Shown piece by piece: positions 47,511 through 59,324 of a stretch of DNA of 64,000 nt (the stretch's first letter is position 1; the number at the start of each line of letters is the position of its first letter). This DNA is from Delphinapterus leucas. Its lineage: Eukaryota > Chordata > Mammalia > Artiodactyla > Monodontidae. The notes under the pieces are model-generated. The model was not told the origin of the DNA and made no database searches. It worked only from the letters and a program-made list of their open reading frames with translations. The stretch lies in NCBI RefSeq assembly GCF_002288925.2, contig NW_022098030.1:10187280-10251279 (forward strand), given 5' to 3'. Position numbers and translations under genes: made by a program.

Positions 47511-49130
47511 ATTTTTGAAATAATAAGTGGCTTGCAGATTCTGGAAAAGTAATTTTGGAATATAACCACTGAAAATAGGAGAAGGCGAACACAATAGGTT
47601 ACTATGTGTAGTCAGATGTACGAAAGAGCTAAGGACAAATACTAAAAGTCCAACAATATCCATTACCTAATTCTTTAATATTAGAGCCCCCAAGTTTTAG
47701 CAGAGCTTATGGCTATCATGTACAGACTATATGGTTATCAACTACAGGCTACATTCCTGGCTTTCTCCACAGCTGGTGTATCTGTGTGACTAAGTTCTGG
47801 AAAATAGGGCGTAACTAGAAATAAAGAATGACATTTGTAGTCATGCTCATAAAATGAAATGTACTTGTGGTCCCTTGCCTTCATATTTCCTGCTTGTGGC
47901 AGATGGCAAGTACTGGAACAGCATCTTTTGCTCCAAGGATGGAAGTCATGTATTCAGGACTACAGATTGCCTTCTAATCTCAGGCTCCTTACCTCCAAAG
48001 AGGTAAGGATTTATGAGAGATATAAGAACCATCTATTTTCTTTGCTTCTTTGTTTCTATAACTTTGGATTTCTTTGTTATAGTAGTTTAGCTTGTGCTCT
48101 AATTAATAACATCAGGATTATTAAGGGAAAGCGGGTATCACAAATTTCTAAAGAGGTATAGAAGACAAGTTTGTTTCATATATTTTAATTTTTCTGAAGT
48201 TTGATAATGTATGGAAAACACTTTCTAATACTAAAATTGGACTACTTCCTCAAAATAAACTGTGTATATTTTCACATTATAGGGATGTTCAAAGGATTCA
48301 TCTGCCAAATGCTTTTTTAATGTGTAACCTGAGTAAAATGGGCTTCTTCAGAGGTCATTTAAAAATCTATTGGATACTCTTCTGGAATGGTAAATAAGAT
48401 ATCGGATCTCAAGGTTAGGAATTATTGCCTATTTACATATGCAGTGGTTACTTCCTTCCCAACAAATTTGCTGATGCACACATATACACATACGTATATA
48501 TACACACCTATGAATGTAATCATGCTTAAAAATGATAACTCAGTCTTTAAGAATTGTACAGATCTGTTTTTTTATTGTATTATTAGGTTTAAGATATGTA
48601 CATTTCCCAAGGTCTGGACATCTTCTGGTTGAGTCTTGAGTGCAGTTTTAAGCCTTAGGTTAGTAAGTGGGAGTTGTGGTAGTTTTTGACCTTGATAGTA
48701 TTCAGAAGACTATGTGGTTCTTGAAGTCAGTGTTTCCTGTTTTGCAGTTGACTATTTACCATGTAGGCTGGGGAGGTTGCTTTGATCTTAGCCTTTTGTA
48801 AGGGTTGGCCACATGAATTTACGAACTTGCCAGGTTACTACCCTTTATGAAAGCTTTATTCACAGGCTTGTAGCAATTTTTATTTAGGTGAGCAAGTTTT
48901 ATGCAGGCGATTGGCTATTTTTAAATCAGTAGGACTACAGCAGCAGCCTTAGCAAATGTAGGTGGACAGTACTGCCTTTAGCAATCACGAACGGCAGAGG
49001 CAAAGGATTTGGTTATAGAGAAAAAGTGTATTAGATTTCTGTGGCCGTGTAACACATTTCCATAACCTTAATGGATTAAAACAATACAAATACTATTTCA
49101 TTGTTTCCATGGTAAGGAGTCCAGGCAAGT
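47511..49130. other. Non-coding DNA with an LTR-like trace
   Basis: About 47740-48120 (plus) loosely resembles an old LTR-type repeat ('TAAGTTCTGGAAAATAGGGCG...'). A 100-codon open frame there has no domain. The rest is featureless. Confidence 0.35.
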
Positions 49131-49142
49131 GTTGGCTGGATT

Positions 49143-49346
49143 ATTTATTTTTTTGCGGTACGCAGGCCCCTCACTGTTGTGGCCTCTCCCGTTGCGGAGC
49201 ACAGGCTCCGGACGCGCAGGCTCAGTGGCCATGGCTCACGGGCCCATCCGCTCCGTGGCATGTGGGATCTTCCCGGACCGGGGCACGAACCCGTGTCCCC
49301 TGCATCGGCAGGCGGTCTCTCAACCACTGCGCCACCAGGGAAGCCC
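49143..49346 (-). mobile_element. CHR-type SINE (short form), minus strand
   Basis: Plus strand TTATTTTTTTGCGGTACGCA to CGCCACCAGGGAAGCCC. Target duplication TTGGCTGGATT (49132-49142 and 49347-49357), perfect. Confidence 0.96.
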
Positions 49347-49532
49347 TTGGCTGGATTTTTTGCTCAGGTCTCCCACTGCTGCAGTCAGGTGGGAGCAGGG
49401 GCTGTGTTCGTATCTGAGGCTTGAGGACTTCTACCAAAATCATTCAGTTTGTTGGCAGAACTCATGGCAGATTCCATTTTTCTTTTAGACCAACCCAGAA
49501 GAATGTCTCTCTCACACCTCACCTTATTTTGT

Positions 49533-49640
49533 CTGTCTGTCTATCTATCTATCTATCTATCTATCATATATCAATCTATCCATCCCGCTATTTGTTTTGC
49601 TATCTACGTATATATCTATCTATGACCTATTTATTATTGT
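49533..49640. repeat. (TCTA)n / TCTG microsatellite, degraded to the right
   Basis: TCTG units pass into about seven TCTA units (to about 49563), followed by imperfect ATCTATC repeats. Confidence 0.9.
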
Positions 49641-50842
49641 GGTAAGAATATTTAACATGAGTTCTACCGTCTTGACAAATTTTGAAGTGCACAATACAGT
49701 ATTGTTAATGGCAGACATAGTGCTGTATAGCTGACCTCTACAACGTACTGAATAATTGAAACTTTACAGCCATTGACTGGCAACTCACTCTTTCCCCCTT
49801 CTCCTCACCCCTGGCAAATATCATTCTACTTTTTGTTTCTCTAAACTTGGCTTTTTTAGATATTCATATAAGTGGCAGTATTTATCCTTCTGTGACTGCC
49901 TTATTTCACTCAGCATAATGTCCGCCAGGTTCACCCATTTGGTGAATAGTGTTGGGAATACTGAATATTCACATGCACAAGAATTAAATTGAACTCTTGT
50001 CTTATACCATACACAATATCACCTAAAAATGGATTAAATACTTAAACATAAGATCTGAAACTGTAAAACCCCTAGAAGAAAACAGGGGAAAAGCCTTATG
50101 ACAATGGTTTGGCAAAGACAAACAAAAGAAAAAATAGACAAGTACGACCACATCAAACTAAAAAGCTGCTGCATAGCAAACAAAACAATCAACACAGTGA
50201 AAAGGCAACCTGCAGAATGAGAGAAAATATTTGCTAACCATGTACATGGTAAGGGGTTAATTTTCAAAACATATAAAATTGAACTCTTAAACTCAATAGT
50301 AAAAAAAAAGAAATGACTTGACTGAAAAACAGGTAAAGGCCTTGAATAAATATTTCTTCAAAGAAGACATACATATGGCCAACAGGTGTATGAAAAGGTG
50401 CTCAACATCACTAATCTTCAGGGAAATGCAAATCAAAACCACAGTGTGAAATCATCTCAAACCTGTTAGGATAGTAATTATATATATATAAAAAAGACAG
50501 GTATTGGTAAGTTTATGAAGAAACTGGAATCCTTAAATGCTATTAGTGGAAACATTAAATGGTGCAGGTGCTATGGGAACTATGTGGAAGATCCTCAAAA
50601 AATTTTAAAAAGGCACTATTATATGAGCCAGCAATCCTGTTTCTGAATATATATCCTAAAGAACTGAAATCAGGATGTTGAAGAGATATGTACACTTTTA
50701 TGTTCATTACAGCATTATTCACAATAGCTAAGATATGGAAACCACCTAAATGTCTGTCAACTGATGAATGGATAAAGAAAATCTGACATATACATTAATG
50801 GAATGTTATTCAGCCTTTAAATAAAAAGGAAATTCTGCCACT
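49641..50842 (-). mobile_element. Second twin-primed L1: 3' end minus, 5' piece inverted
   Basis: 49641-49938 is L1 3' UTR and the ORF2 end in minus orientation (its right edge is antisense of 'GGCGGACATTATGCTGAGTG'). 49941-50842 is the preceding ORF2 segment in plus orientation, ending at 'AATTCTGCCA'. In L1 coordinates the two breakpoints are about 20 bases apart, so this is one insertion with an inverted 5' part. Diverged, so old. Confidence 0.8.
50034..50842 (+). pseudogene. Inverted L1 ORF2 C-terminal segment
   Basis: Plus-strand fragments match KSCCIANKTINTVKRQ, '[20 protein letters not shown]' type and the region up to 'ATGTTATTCAGCCTTTAAAT'. It has stops and frameshifts throughout. 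It belongs to the twin-primed element 49641-50842. Confidence 0.75.
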
Positions 50843-51060
50843 TCACTTTACTAAAGGACTTACCTGATAAGGTCAGACTCACCTAGGATAATCTCCCCAA
50901 TTTAAAGCCAGTTGATTAGGGATTTTAATTATCTGCTAAATCCTTTCACAGTAGCACTTATATTAGTGTTTGAATAACTGAGAGAAGTTGTATACATTAG
51001 GGGCCAGAAATCTTGGAGTCAGGGAGAGGCCATCTTACTCTTATCAATTCTGCTTACTTC
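50843..51060 (+). repeat. Possible ancient repeat fragment
   Basis: 'CCTAGGATAATCTCCCCAAT', 'TTGATTAGGGATTTTAATTA' and 'AGAGGCCATCTTACTCTT' look like an old, common mammalian repeat that I cannot name. Confidence 0.35.
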
Positions 51061-51405
51061 AGAGAATCTCTCCTAAATAGGTCTTTAGACATTAAGGTGA
51101 GAAATAATTGTTCAGCTTCTTAAATTTTTTCTCAGTTGAATCTACAAACTGAGGCCTAAGTTTTTATTCATAAAGAGAATTGAATTCCATGTAGTGCTAT
51201 AGAGCGCTGATGACATTTTAAACTACGATTGTTCATGCCGGGCATACATGCCTCAAAGTCAAGAGTAACCTTCAACCAACCTGCTCTGGAATTGTAATTA
51301 CTGAATTTTGAATATAGCTTTAGATATCTGAGCCTCAATGTCATTTCACTCACAATGAAGTGATAGATATTATTTGTAAACAAATAAAAGGAAATAATTT
51401 CCTAT
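51061..51405. other. Undistinguished non-coding DNA
   Basis: No gene or named repeat. Confidence 0.35.
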
Positions 51406-52309
51406 TACAAAAAAAAAAATCCATCTCTCAGGGCTGTAGTAGTGGAAAAAAACACAATGACATTATTGCAAGCTTCAAGGATAAGACACCAGTAGCTCTC
51501 ATACAAACAAAATGGCAGGGTAGCCAGAAGATTAGTAAAGAGAACTAGGGAAAGAGACAGTCAATAAAAGCCCTCCTGGGATCATAGACAACACTAGGAT
51601 TTGGAAAGCACATGTACTAGGCTGAGCCCACTCAAGAACAGACAGGGCAAGAATTGAAAGCATACCCCAAGCCTCACACAGATCAACAGTGTCTGTCTGA
51701 AGTTTCACAGGGGCTAAAACACAACTTCTGACTGAACACTGACAGAATAAGTTACTCTAACCAGGGGTGACTCCTCAAAAGCCAAGTTTTTAAATAATAC
51801 CACAGTCATCCCTGGAAATCGCAAAGACCATGTGCATGCCCAAGGCTGCATTCTCTTAGTAGTGATCAAAGAGAGAAACTTCAAGCTATCATTCCTGGCT
51901 GAACATGGGAAGAAATATAAAATCCCTGAAATGTGATAGTCTCCAAGCCACACAAACCCATTCAACAAAAACCTAACTGGCTAAGGAGGCTTATGTGTAA
52001 CCTTTGACCAATAAGTGGTTGTGCTGACCCAAGTGGCCAGGCTTAAGAAAATAAAGGGTTGGGGGACATGAGCAACAAACATGAGTCTGCACACTGCAGG
52101 GGAAATACATTTTATAGAATCATTTTTTTCAAGTCACTAAACAAATAAACTAATGACCTAGCAAGTAACAATTCCCAGGGGTGATAAGTATCTAGAACTT
52201 GTACAATATATTATCAAAAAATGTCCAGTTTTCAACAAAAATAATGGAACATGATAACAAACAGGAAAGTGTGACTTATACATAAGGAAAAAATTAGCAG
52301 TAGAATAGG

Positions 52310-52642
52310 TTTTTGAAATTGCCCAGAGAGTGGACTGAGCAGAAGAAAAATTTCAAAGCAGATATTGCAAATATATTCAAAGAACTAAAGGAAGCAAAGC
52401 GTAAAGAATTAAAAGACAGTATCTCTTTTATATCTCATAAAATATTGAACATCAATAATGGAATAGAAATTTTTAAAAGGAACCAAATTAAAGTTCTATA
52501 GTTGAAAAATACAATAACTGAAATGAAAACTTCACTAGAATGGCTCAACAATAGATTTGAGATGACAGAACTTAAAAAATCAAAGAACTTGAAGAAAGAG
52601 CAATAGAGTTACGTAATCTAAAAGAGAGAATAAGGAATTAAG
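52310..52642 (+). pseudogene. Old L1 ORF1 fragment, coiled-coil part
   Basis: 'MKLPREWTEQKKNFKADIAN' and 'IFKELKEAKRKELKDSIS' at 52313 onward is the ORF1 N-terminal and coiled-coil part, and the next frame encodes 'EMKTSLEWLNNRFEMTELKK'. Frameshifts are present. The frame resumes after the inserted L1 at about 54562. Confidence 0.75.
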
Positions 52643-52689
52643 AAAAATTAACAGAGGCTCCCACACAAAAACTGCTAGAATTGATAAAT

Positions 52690-54041
52690 GAATTCAGGAA
52701 GGTAGCAGTAAACATGATTAACATACAGAAATCAGTTGCATTTCTTTAGACTAACAATGAAATATCAGAAAGGGAATGCAGACAAACAATCCTTTTTAAA
52801 ATTGCATCCAAAAAAAAAAAAAAACTTAAGAATAAACCTCACCAAGGAGGTGAAAGACTTATTTGCTGAGAACTATAAAACATTAATAAAGGAAACTGAA
52901 GGTGATTCAGAGAAATGGAAAGATATCCCATGCACTTATAGAAGTGCATTTACAGACTGGAAGAATTAATATTGTTAAAATGGCCATACTACCCAAAGCA
53001 GTCTACTGATTTAATTCAATCCCTATCAAATTACCCATGACACTTTTCACAGAACTAGAACAAATAATCTTAAAATTTATACGGAACCATAAAAGACCAA
53101 GAATTGCCAAAGTAATCCTGAGGAAAAAGAACAAAGTAGGAGGCATAGCCCTCTCAGACTTCAGACAATACTACAAAGCTACAGTAATCAAAAGAGTGTG
53201 GTATTGGCATAAAAACAGGTATATGGATCAATGGAAGAAAATAGAGAGTCCAAAAATAAACCCACACACCTATGGTCAATTAATCTTCGACAAAGGATGC
53301 AAGAATATAAAATGGGGCAAAGACAGTTTCTTCGCAAGTGATGTTGGGAAAGTTGGACAGCCACATGCAAATCAATGAGTTAGAACACACCCTCACACCA
53401 TAAACAAAAATAAACTCAAAATGGCTTATTGCACAGCAAAGAAAACCATAAACAAAATAAAAAGCGACCTACAGACAGTGAGAAAGTATTTGCAAATAAT
53501 GCAACCCACAAGGGTTTAATTTCCAAAATATACAAATAGCTCATGCAACTCAACAAAAAAACAAACAACCCGATCAAAAAATTCACAGAAGACCTAAATA
53601 GATATTTATCCAAGGAGGACATACAGATGGCCAATAGACACATGAAAAGATGCTCATCATTGTTAATTATTAGAGAAGTGCAAATCAAAACTACAGTGAG
53701 GCACCACCTCACACCAGTCAGAACGGCCATCATTAAAAAGTCTACAAATAACAAATGCTTGAGGGAGTGTGGAGAAGAGGAAACCCTCCTACACTGTTGG
53801 TGAAAATGTAAATTGGTGCAGCCACTATGGAAAGCAGCATGGAGGTTCCTCAGAAAACAAAAATAGAGTTGCCATATGATCCAGATATCCCACTCAATAT
53901 ACATAGACAAAGCTATAATTTGAAAAGATACCTGCACCCTTATGTTCATAGCAGCACTATTTGCAATAGCCAAGACATGAAAAAACCTAAATGTCCATCA
54001 ACAGGTGAATGGATAAACAAGATGTGGTGTATATATATGTC

Positions 54042-54073
<32 letters not shown>

Positions 54074-54170
54074 AAATAGAATATTACTCAGTCATCAAAA
54101 AGAATGAAATAATGCCATTTGCAGCAACATAAATGGACCTAGAAATTATCATACTAAGTGAAGTAAGTCA
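52690..54170 (+). pseudogene. L1 ORF2 C-terminal half remnant (copy D)
   Basis: Fragments: INLTKEVKDLFAENYKTLIK (52830-52890), [17 protein letters not shown] and [15 protein letters not shown] (53040-53215), the deletion at 53425, [20 protein letters not shown] (53570-53630) and [13 protein letters not shown] (53763-53800, where copy C has [13 protein letters not shown]). The missing segment lies between the post-RT domain and [12 protein letters not shown]. Inactive. Confidence 0.85.
54030..54075. repeat. (TA)n / (TG)n tract inside L1 copy D
   Basis: GTGTATATATATG then TG and TA units in the ORF2 C-terminal end, an expansion of the L1's 'GTGGTGTATATATA' region. Confidence 0.88.
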
Positions 54171-54579
54171 GAAAGAGAAAGACAAATACCATATGATATC
54201 ACTTATATATGGAATGTAAAATATGACACAAATGAACTTATCTACAAAATAGAAACAGACTCACAGATATAAAGAACAGACTGGTGGTTGTCAAGGGGGA
54301 GTGGTCTGGGAGGGTTTGATTGGGAATTTGGGACTGGCAGATGCAAACAATTATATATAGGATGGATAAACAACAAGGTGCTACTGTATAGCACAGGGAA
54401 CTATATTCAATATCCTGTAATAAACCATAATGGAAAAGAATATGAAAAAGAATATATATATGCATAACTGTATCACTTTGCTGCAAAGCAGAAATTAACA
54501 CAACATTGTAAATCAACTATACTTTAATAAAATTTTTTTAAAAGATGTGAAAAAAAGAAAAAAAAATTAACAGAGTCTC

Positions 54580-55050
54580 AAGAGAAATGTGAAACACCAT
54601 TAAACACACCAATGTATATAATAGTACTACCAGAAGGAGAGGAAAGCAAGAGAGAAAAAACAATTAAGGAAATGAAGGCTGAAACCTTCCCAAATTTGAT
54701 GAAAAATATGCATACACGACAGTCAAGAACTTCAACAAACTACAAGAGAAAAAGGAATCATAACATCAAGCTGACTGCTCATCAGAAACAATAGAGGTCA
54801 GAAGGCAGTGGGATGACATTCAAAGTACAAAAGCAGCAACTGTAAAACATAGAGTGCTATGTCTAGTAAAACTATTTTTCAAGAATGAGGGTGAGATAAA
54901 GCCATTCCCAGATAAACAAAAACTGAGAATTTGTTGTGAGTAGATCAACCTTAAAAGAAATATTAAAAGACTGAAAGCAAGTGACAGAGAGTAATGCAAA
55001 ATCATAAGAAAGAACAGAGTGCCACTAAAGGTAATTATGTAGGTAATTAT
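54580..55050 (+). pseudogene. Old L1 ORF1 continuation
   Basis: It continues the ORF1 broken at 52642 (the 'VKHH' / 'YIIVLPEGEESKREK' stretch, RRM start), then 'LMKNMHTRQSRTSTNYKRK...' and a low-similarity end. Frame is broken in several places. Confidence 0.65.
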
Positions 55051-56275
55051 ACCATACTACTACCAAAGGCAACCTATAGATTCAATGCAATCCCTATCAA
55101 AATACCCATGGCATTTTTCACAGAACTAGAACAAATATAAAATTTGTATGAAAATACAAAAGATCCCCAAATAGCTAAAATAATCTTGAGAAAGAAGAAA
55201 AAGCTGGAGGACTTTAACACCCCACTTACATCAACGGACATATCAAAGTATACTACGAAGCTACAGTAATCAAAACAATATGGTACTGGTACAAAAACAG
55301 AAAGATAGTTCAATGGAACAGAATAGAGAGCCTAGAAATGAACCCACACTTATATGGTCAATTAATCTATGACAAAGGAGGAAAGAATATACAATGGGGA
55401 AAAGACATCCTCTTTAATATATGTGTTAGGAAAACTGGACAGCTACATGTAAAAAAATCAAACTGGACTACTTTTTCACACCATTTACAAAAATAAATTC
55501 AATACGGATAAAATACTTAAATTTAAGACCTAAACCCACAAAACTTCTACAAGAAAATAGGCAGTACGCACTTTTAAATTAGTCTTAGCAATATTTCAGG
55601 GGGTATGTCTCTTCAGGCAAGGGAAACAAAAGCAAACAAATGGAACTATATCAAACTAAAAAGCTTTTGCACAGCAAAAAAAGTCAACAAAATGAAAAGG
55701 CTGCCTACTAACTGGGAGAATATGTATGCAAATGATATATCTGATAAGGGGTTAATATCCAAAATATACACAAAACTCTTACAACTTAATATCAAAAACC
55801 AAACAACTCAATTTAAAAAAGGGTAGACAACCAGAATAGACAGTTTTTCAATGAAGACATACAGACATCCAACAGGCACATGAAATGATGCTCAACATCA
55901 CTTATCATCAGGGAAATCCAAATCAAAACCACAATGAGATATCACCTCACACATGTCAGAATGGGTTTTATCGAAAAGATAACAAATAAGTGTTGACAAG
56001 GATGTGAAGAAAAGAGAATCCTTGTGTACTATTGCTGGGAATATAAGTTGGTGCAGCCACTATGGAAAACAGTAGAGCAGTTACTCAAAAAATTAAAAAT
56101 AGAATTATCATACAATCCAGCAATTCTACTCTTGGGAACTTATCCAAAGAAAATGAAAACATTAATTCAAAAATGTATATGTACCCCTATGTTCATTGCA
56201 GCACTATTCATAATAGCTAAGAAATAGAAGCAACTCAAGTGCCCAGCAACAGATGAATGGATAAAGAAGATGTGT
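55051..56275 (+). pseudogene. Old L1 ORF2 end fragment
   Basis: From 'ATTCAATGCAATCCCTATCA' through '[20 protein letters not shown]' (55605), '[20 protein letters not shown]', '[20 protein letters not shown]' (56030) to 'GATGAATGGATAAAGAAG'. It contains a 38-bp foreign patch at 55207-55244 that resembles the endonuclease coding region. Confidence 0.8.
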
Positions 56276-56310
56276 GTGTGTGTACGCACGTGCGCGTGCA
56301 TGTGTGTACA
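56268..56310. repeat. (GT)n / ACGC-type alternating tract
   Basis: Alternating purine-pyrimidine run with CGCACGTGCGCGTGCATG inside, at the join of two L1 fragments. Confidence 0.85.
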
Positions 56311-56311
56311 C

Positions 56312-57556
56312 CCAAAAAACTCTTTAAAGAAGAACAAAGTTGGAGGGCTTAAACTTTCTGATTTCAACCCTACTGCAAATTATAGTAATCAAGACAGTTA
56401 GTTATTCCAGTGGTGCTGACATAATTATAAACATATGGTCAATTTATTTTTGAAAAGTGTGCCAAGAAAATTAAATGGTGAAATAATAGTCATTTCAACA
56501 AATGTTGCTATGAAAATTGGATGACCAAGTGCAAATGAGTGTAGTGGGACCCTACCTCAAATCACATGCAAAAAAACACAATATAATACAACACAGTACA
56601 ATAAAATGAAAATAACTCAAAATTGATCATAGACCTAAATGTAAGGACTATGAATATAAAACTCCTGGAAGAAAACATAGGAGTAAATCTTAACAACCAT
56701 GAGTTAGGCAATGGTTTCTTAGGTACTACACCAAAAGCACAAATGCTAAAAGAAAAAAAATGGACTACATCAGTTAAAACTTTTGTGCTTCAAATGATAC
56801 CATCAAGAAAATAAAGTAAAATAATTTTCATAGACAGGCAAATACATTTGCATATCGTATATCTGACAAAGGACTTGTATCCAGATATTTAAAAAGAACT
56901 TATGTTTTAATAATAAAAGACATATAATGCAATTAAAATGGGCAAATAATTTAAACAGCCATTTTCTCCAAGGAAGATATACTTATGACCAATAAGCACA
57001 TATAAAGATGTTCAACATCATTAATGCAAATCAAATCAAAAGCACAATGATATACTACTTTACACTCATTAAGATGGCTATAATAAAAAGACAGACAATA
57101 ACAAATTTGGCGAGGATGTGGAGAAATTGGAACTCATACATCATTAGGGATAGTGTATAATGGTGCAGCCATTTTGCAAAACAGAATGGCGGTTCTTCAG
57201 AAATTTAAACACAGTATTACCATATGACCTGAAATTCAACTCCTAGATATACACTCAAATGAAATGGAAATATATACCACACAAAAACTTGTATATGAAG
57301 GTTCATAACAGCATTATATAGCAGGGGGATTGAAGATGTTCTAAATTAGATTTACCTTAGTGCTGGAGTTGAATGGGGGAGAATGGAGATTGATTGCTTA
57401 TGGGAACAGGTTTTTTCAGGGGGATTGAAGATGTTCTAAATTAGATTTTCACGATGGTTGCAGAACTTAGTGAATATACTTAAAAATGTTGAATTGTATA
57501 CTTTAAACGGATAAATCATACAGTATGCGAATTATATCTCAATAAAGCTGTTTGAA
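56312..57556 (+). mobile_element. Old L1 fragment: late ORF2 and 3' UTR
   Basis: 'GTTGGAGGGCTTAAACTTTC' to the 3' end 'CAATAAAGCTGTTTG'. ORF2 is full of stops. A 32-bp 3' UTR segment is present twice (57322-57353 and 57417-57448). Confidence 0.8.
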
Positions 57557-58225
57557 AACAAAAACAACAACAAAAAGAGCAATGACATACAAGGCCAGGG
57601 ACTTTCTGAAGCTGTACAGGATAATGTATTTAAGATCACCTGACAGAAGTTGGTCCATCCTAAGCCTCTGGGGTCACAAGGTACAGAAAAAAACAGAGAT
57701 GTTTTACCTTAGAAATATGCTGACGGTGATTCTCCAGTTGAAACAAATGAGAAGACTAGAGGAAGCCTTTCTTATGCCACAGATTTCAAAAGTCTCTACC
57801 CTTATTAAATGACCTAAAGCACAGGACTAAAATGCTTGCTTATATAATAGTGTGAAAGCATAGAGCCCCAAAGAGAAATAAATTAGAAAGGATTGAATTA
57901 AATTTAAAGGCTAGATGGGGAGACAGTAAAACAGCATATGGTGACTGGAACTGGTAGCAGTGCACTTCTAGACTTAGTAAGAAGGCAACAATAGCTCAAA
58001 TGTTGCATGAGAAAACAGTATGAGTAGGTGGCTTTCCCAGCTCCAAATGAAAAACATTTAGTGAAAAATATTAACTCCTCAATGAGAACTTTCTCCTGAT
58101 TGTGTTTCTTAAAAGTATGTTTAAATATACACTGACATTGAGTGTCTGACTTCCCACCATAGCTAAAATAAATATTTTCCCCATTTGTTCTCCTTCCTTC
58201 AAAAACCATTGAATTTCTGCTGTGG
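57557..58225. other. Non-coding DNA, nothing named
   Basis: Short open frames of 86 and 134 codons on opposite strands have no recognisable domain. Confidence 0.35.
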
Positions 58226-58227
58226 TC

Positions 58228-58272
58228 TACAGCAGTGATTTTTAACTCTGACTGGACATTAAAATACCCTGA
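58228..58272 (+). repeat. Possible MER5-type DNA transposon end
   Basis: 'CAGCAGTGATTTTTAACTCTGACTGGACATTA' resembles the MER5 (hAT-Charlie) 5' end; cut off by the L1 fragment to its right. Confidence 0.5.
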
Positions 58273-58273
58273 G

Positions 58274-58615
58274 CCAAGATGTCCTTCAATAGGTAAATGG
58301 ATAAACAAACTGTGATATATCTATATGTTGAAATTTTATTCTTCAATAAAAATAAATGAGCTCCGTGAAAAGACATGGAAGAATCTTAAATGCATAGTGG
58401 TAAGTGAAAGAAGCCAATCTGTTAAGGCTATGCTCTGATGATCCAACTAGGGTATTCATGTGAAAAGGCAAACCTGTGGAGACAGTAGAAAAATCCGCAG
58501 TCTCCAGGGGGTGGTTGGAGGAAAGAAGGGATGAGTAGGTGGAACACAGGAGACTTTTAAGGCAGTGAAACTATTCTGTATAATACTATAATGGTGGATA
58601 CCTATCATTTTTTTA
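58274..58615 (+). mobile_element. Old L1 fragment: ORF2 end and start of 3' UTR
   Basis: 'GATGTCCTTCAATAGGTAAATGG', 'GTGGTAAGTGAAAGAAGCCA' and 'CAGGGGGTGGTTGGAGGAAA' follow the order of an L1 ORF2/3' UTR. Confidence 0.75.
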
Positions 58616-59324
58616 AATAAGGCACATTGGAGACTTTGGCAGAGATAAGCTCAACTTTATTGGTGCTATGGGATTTATAGTTTTCTCATTAGACAAAAAC
58701 TGATACTATAGCTGCAAGTATCCAGACCTCTTCTTGCAGAGATTAAATGGAATAAGAAATTGGGTAGGACTTTAAATTCATCAGGCTTTAAATTCTTTCA
58801 TATGAATGAATTATTTCAATTTTAAAAGTAAAATTTCTTTGGACTGCTTTTTTCATATCTTCCTGTGAATTAATAATGGAAGGGATTTATATTCAAATAT
58901 GGAGCATATCTTAGTTGTTATTTTATCACTAGTAAACTTAAACTCATTTAATCTTATTGCAGAAACTGATGAACTATAATGACATGAACTGACATACTCT
59001 GGGTTGGGAAATAGTAAAGGGTATTACATTGGATTGAGTAACACTTGGAGTTAATTTGACTGATATATTAAAATAGTTTTAGGATGGGTTGTGCAGCTTT
59101 TTGTGGGATATATCTTACCCATCATCAGATCAAAGATAGTCCAAAAAGGAGCCATTGGTATTTTGGTTGGAGCCTTTTGGTTATAGTAGTGGGATAACTC
59201 TGAGGAAAATGCTGATGTGCTCACCTGAGAGGGAAAATCACATCCTAGGTAGATCATAAGTCAAATGATCAAGTCCTATAGCTGAGAGTGGCCACTCCTT
59301 TCTTTAGCAAGTCTTCCCTAGAAA
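58616..59324. other. Undistinguished non-coding DNA
   Basis: No gene or named repeat. Confidence 0.35.

Larger units (their letters stand above)
52661..54561 (+). mobile_element. LINE-1 copy D, 5' truncated, nested in ORF1 of an older L1
   Basis: 3' part of ORF2 (from 'LLELINEF'-like sequence) and the whole 3' UTR, ending in A-rich DNA. The target duplication is AAAAATTAACAGAGGCTC (52643-52660) versus AAAAATTAACAGAGTCTC (54562-54579), one mismatch in 18. ORF2 has stops and lacks about 165 bp at 53425, where 'CTCAAAATGG' joins 'CTTATTGCACAGC'. Confidence 0.92.
51410..56275 (+). mobile_element. Older L1 with deleted middle, interrupted by a younger L1
   Basis: In order: L1 5' UTR-like DNA (51410-52310), ORF1 first part (52310-52642), a younger L1 insertion (52661-54561), ORF1 continuation (54580-about 54790), a following segment to 55050, then ORF2 from the end of RT to near the C-terminus (55051-56270). 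The absence of about 3 kb of ORF2 at 55050 suggests an internal deletion, or two elements side by side. Confidence 0.7.

Noticed and set aside
49533..49563. Regular 4-base spacing considered as a CRISPR-like or satellite array
   Set aside because: Simple TCTA microsatellite with no spacers.
51410..52310. 51714-51968 minus frame as a gene
   Set aside because: Antisense to an old L1 5' UTR; no domain.
57904..58308. 134-codon open frame on the minus strand
   Set aside because: No recognisable domain; it overlaps a MER5-like end and an L1 fragment, so is probably chance.
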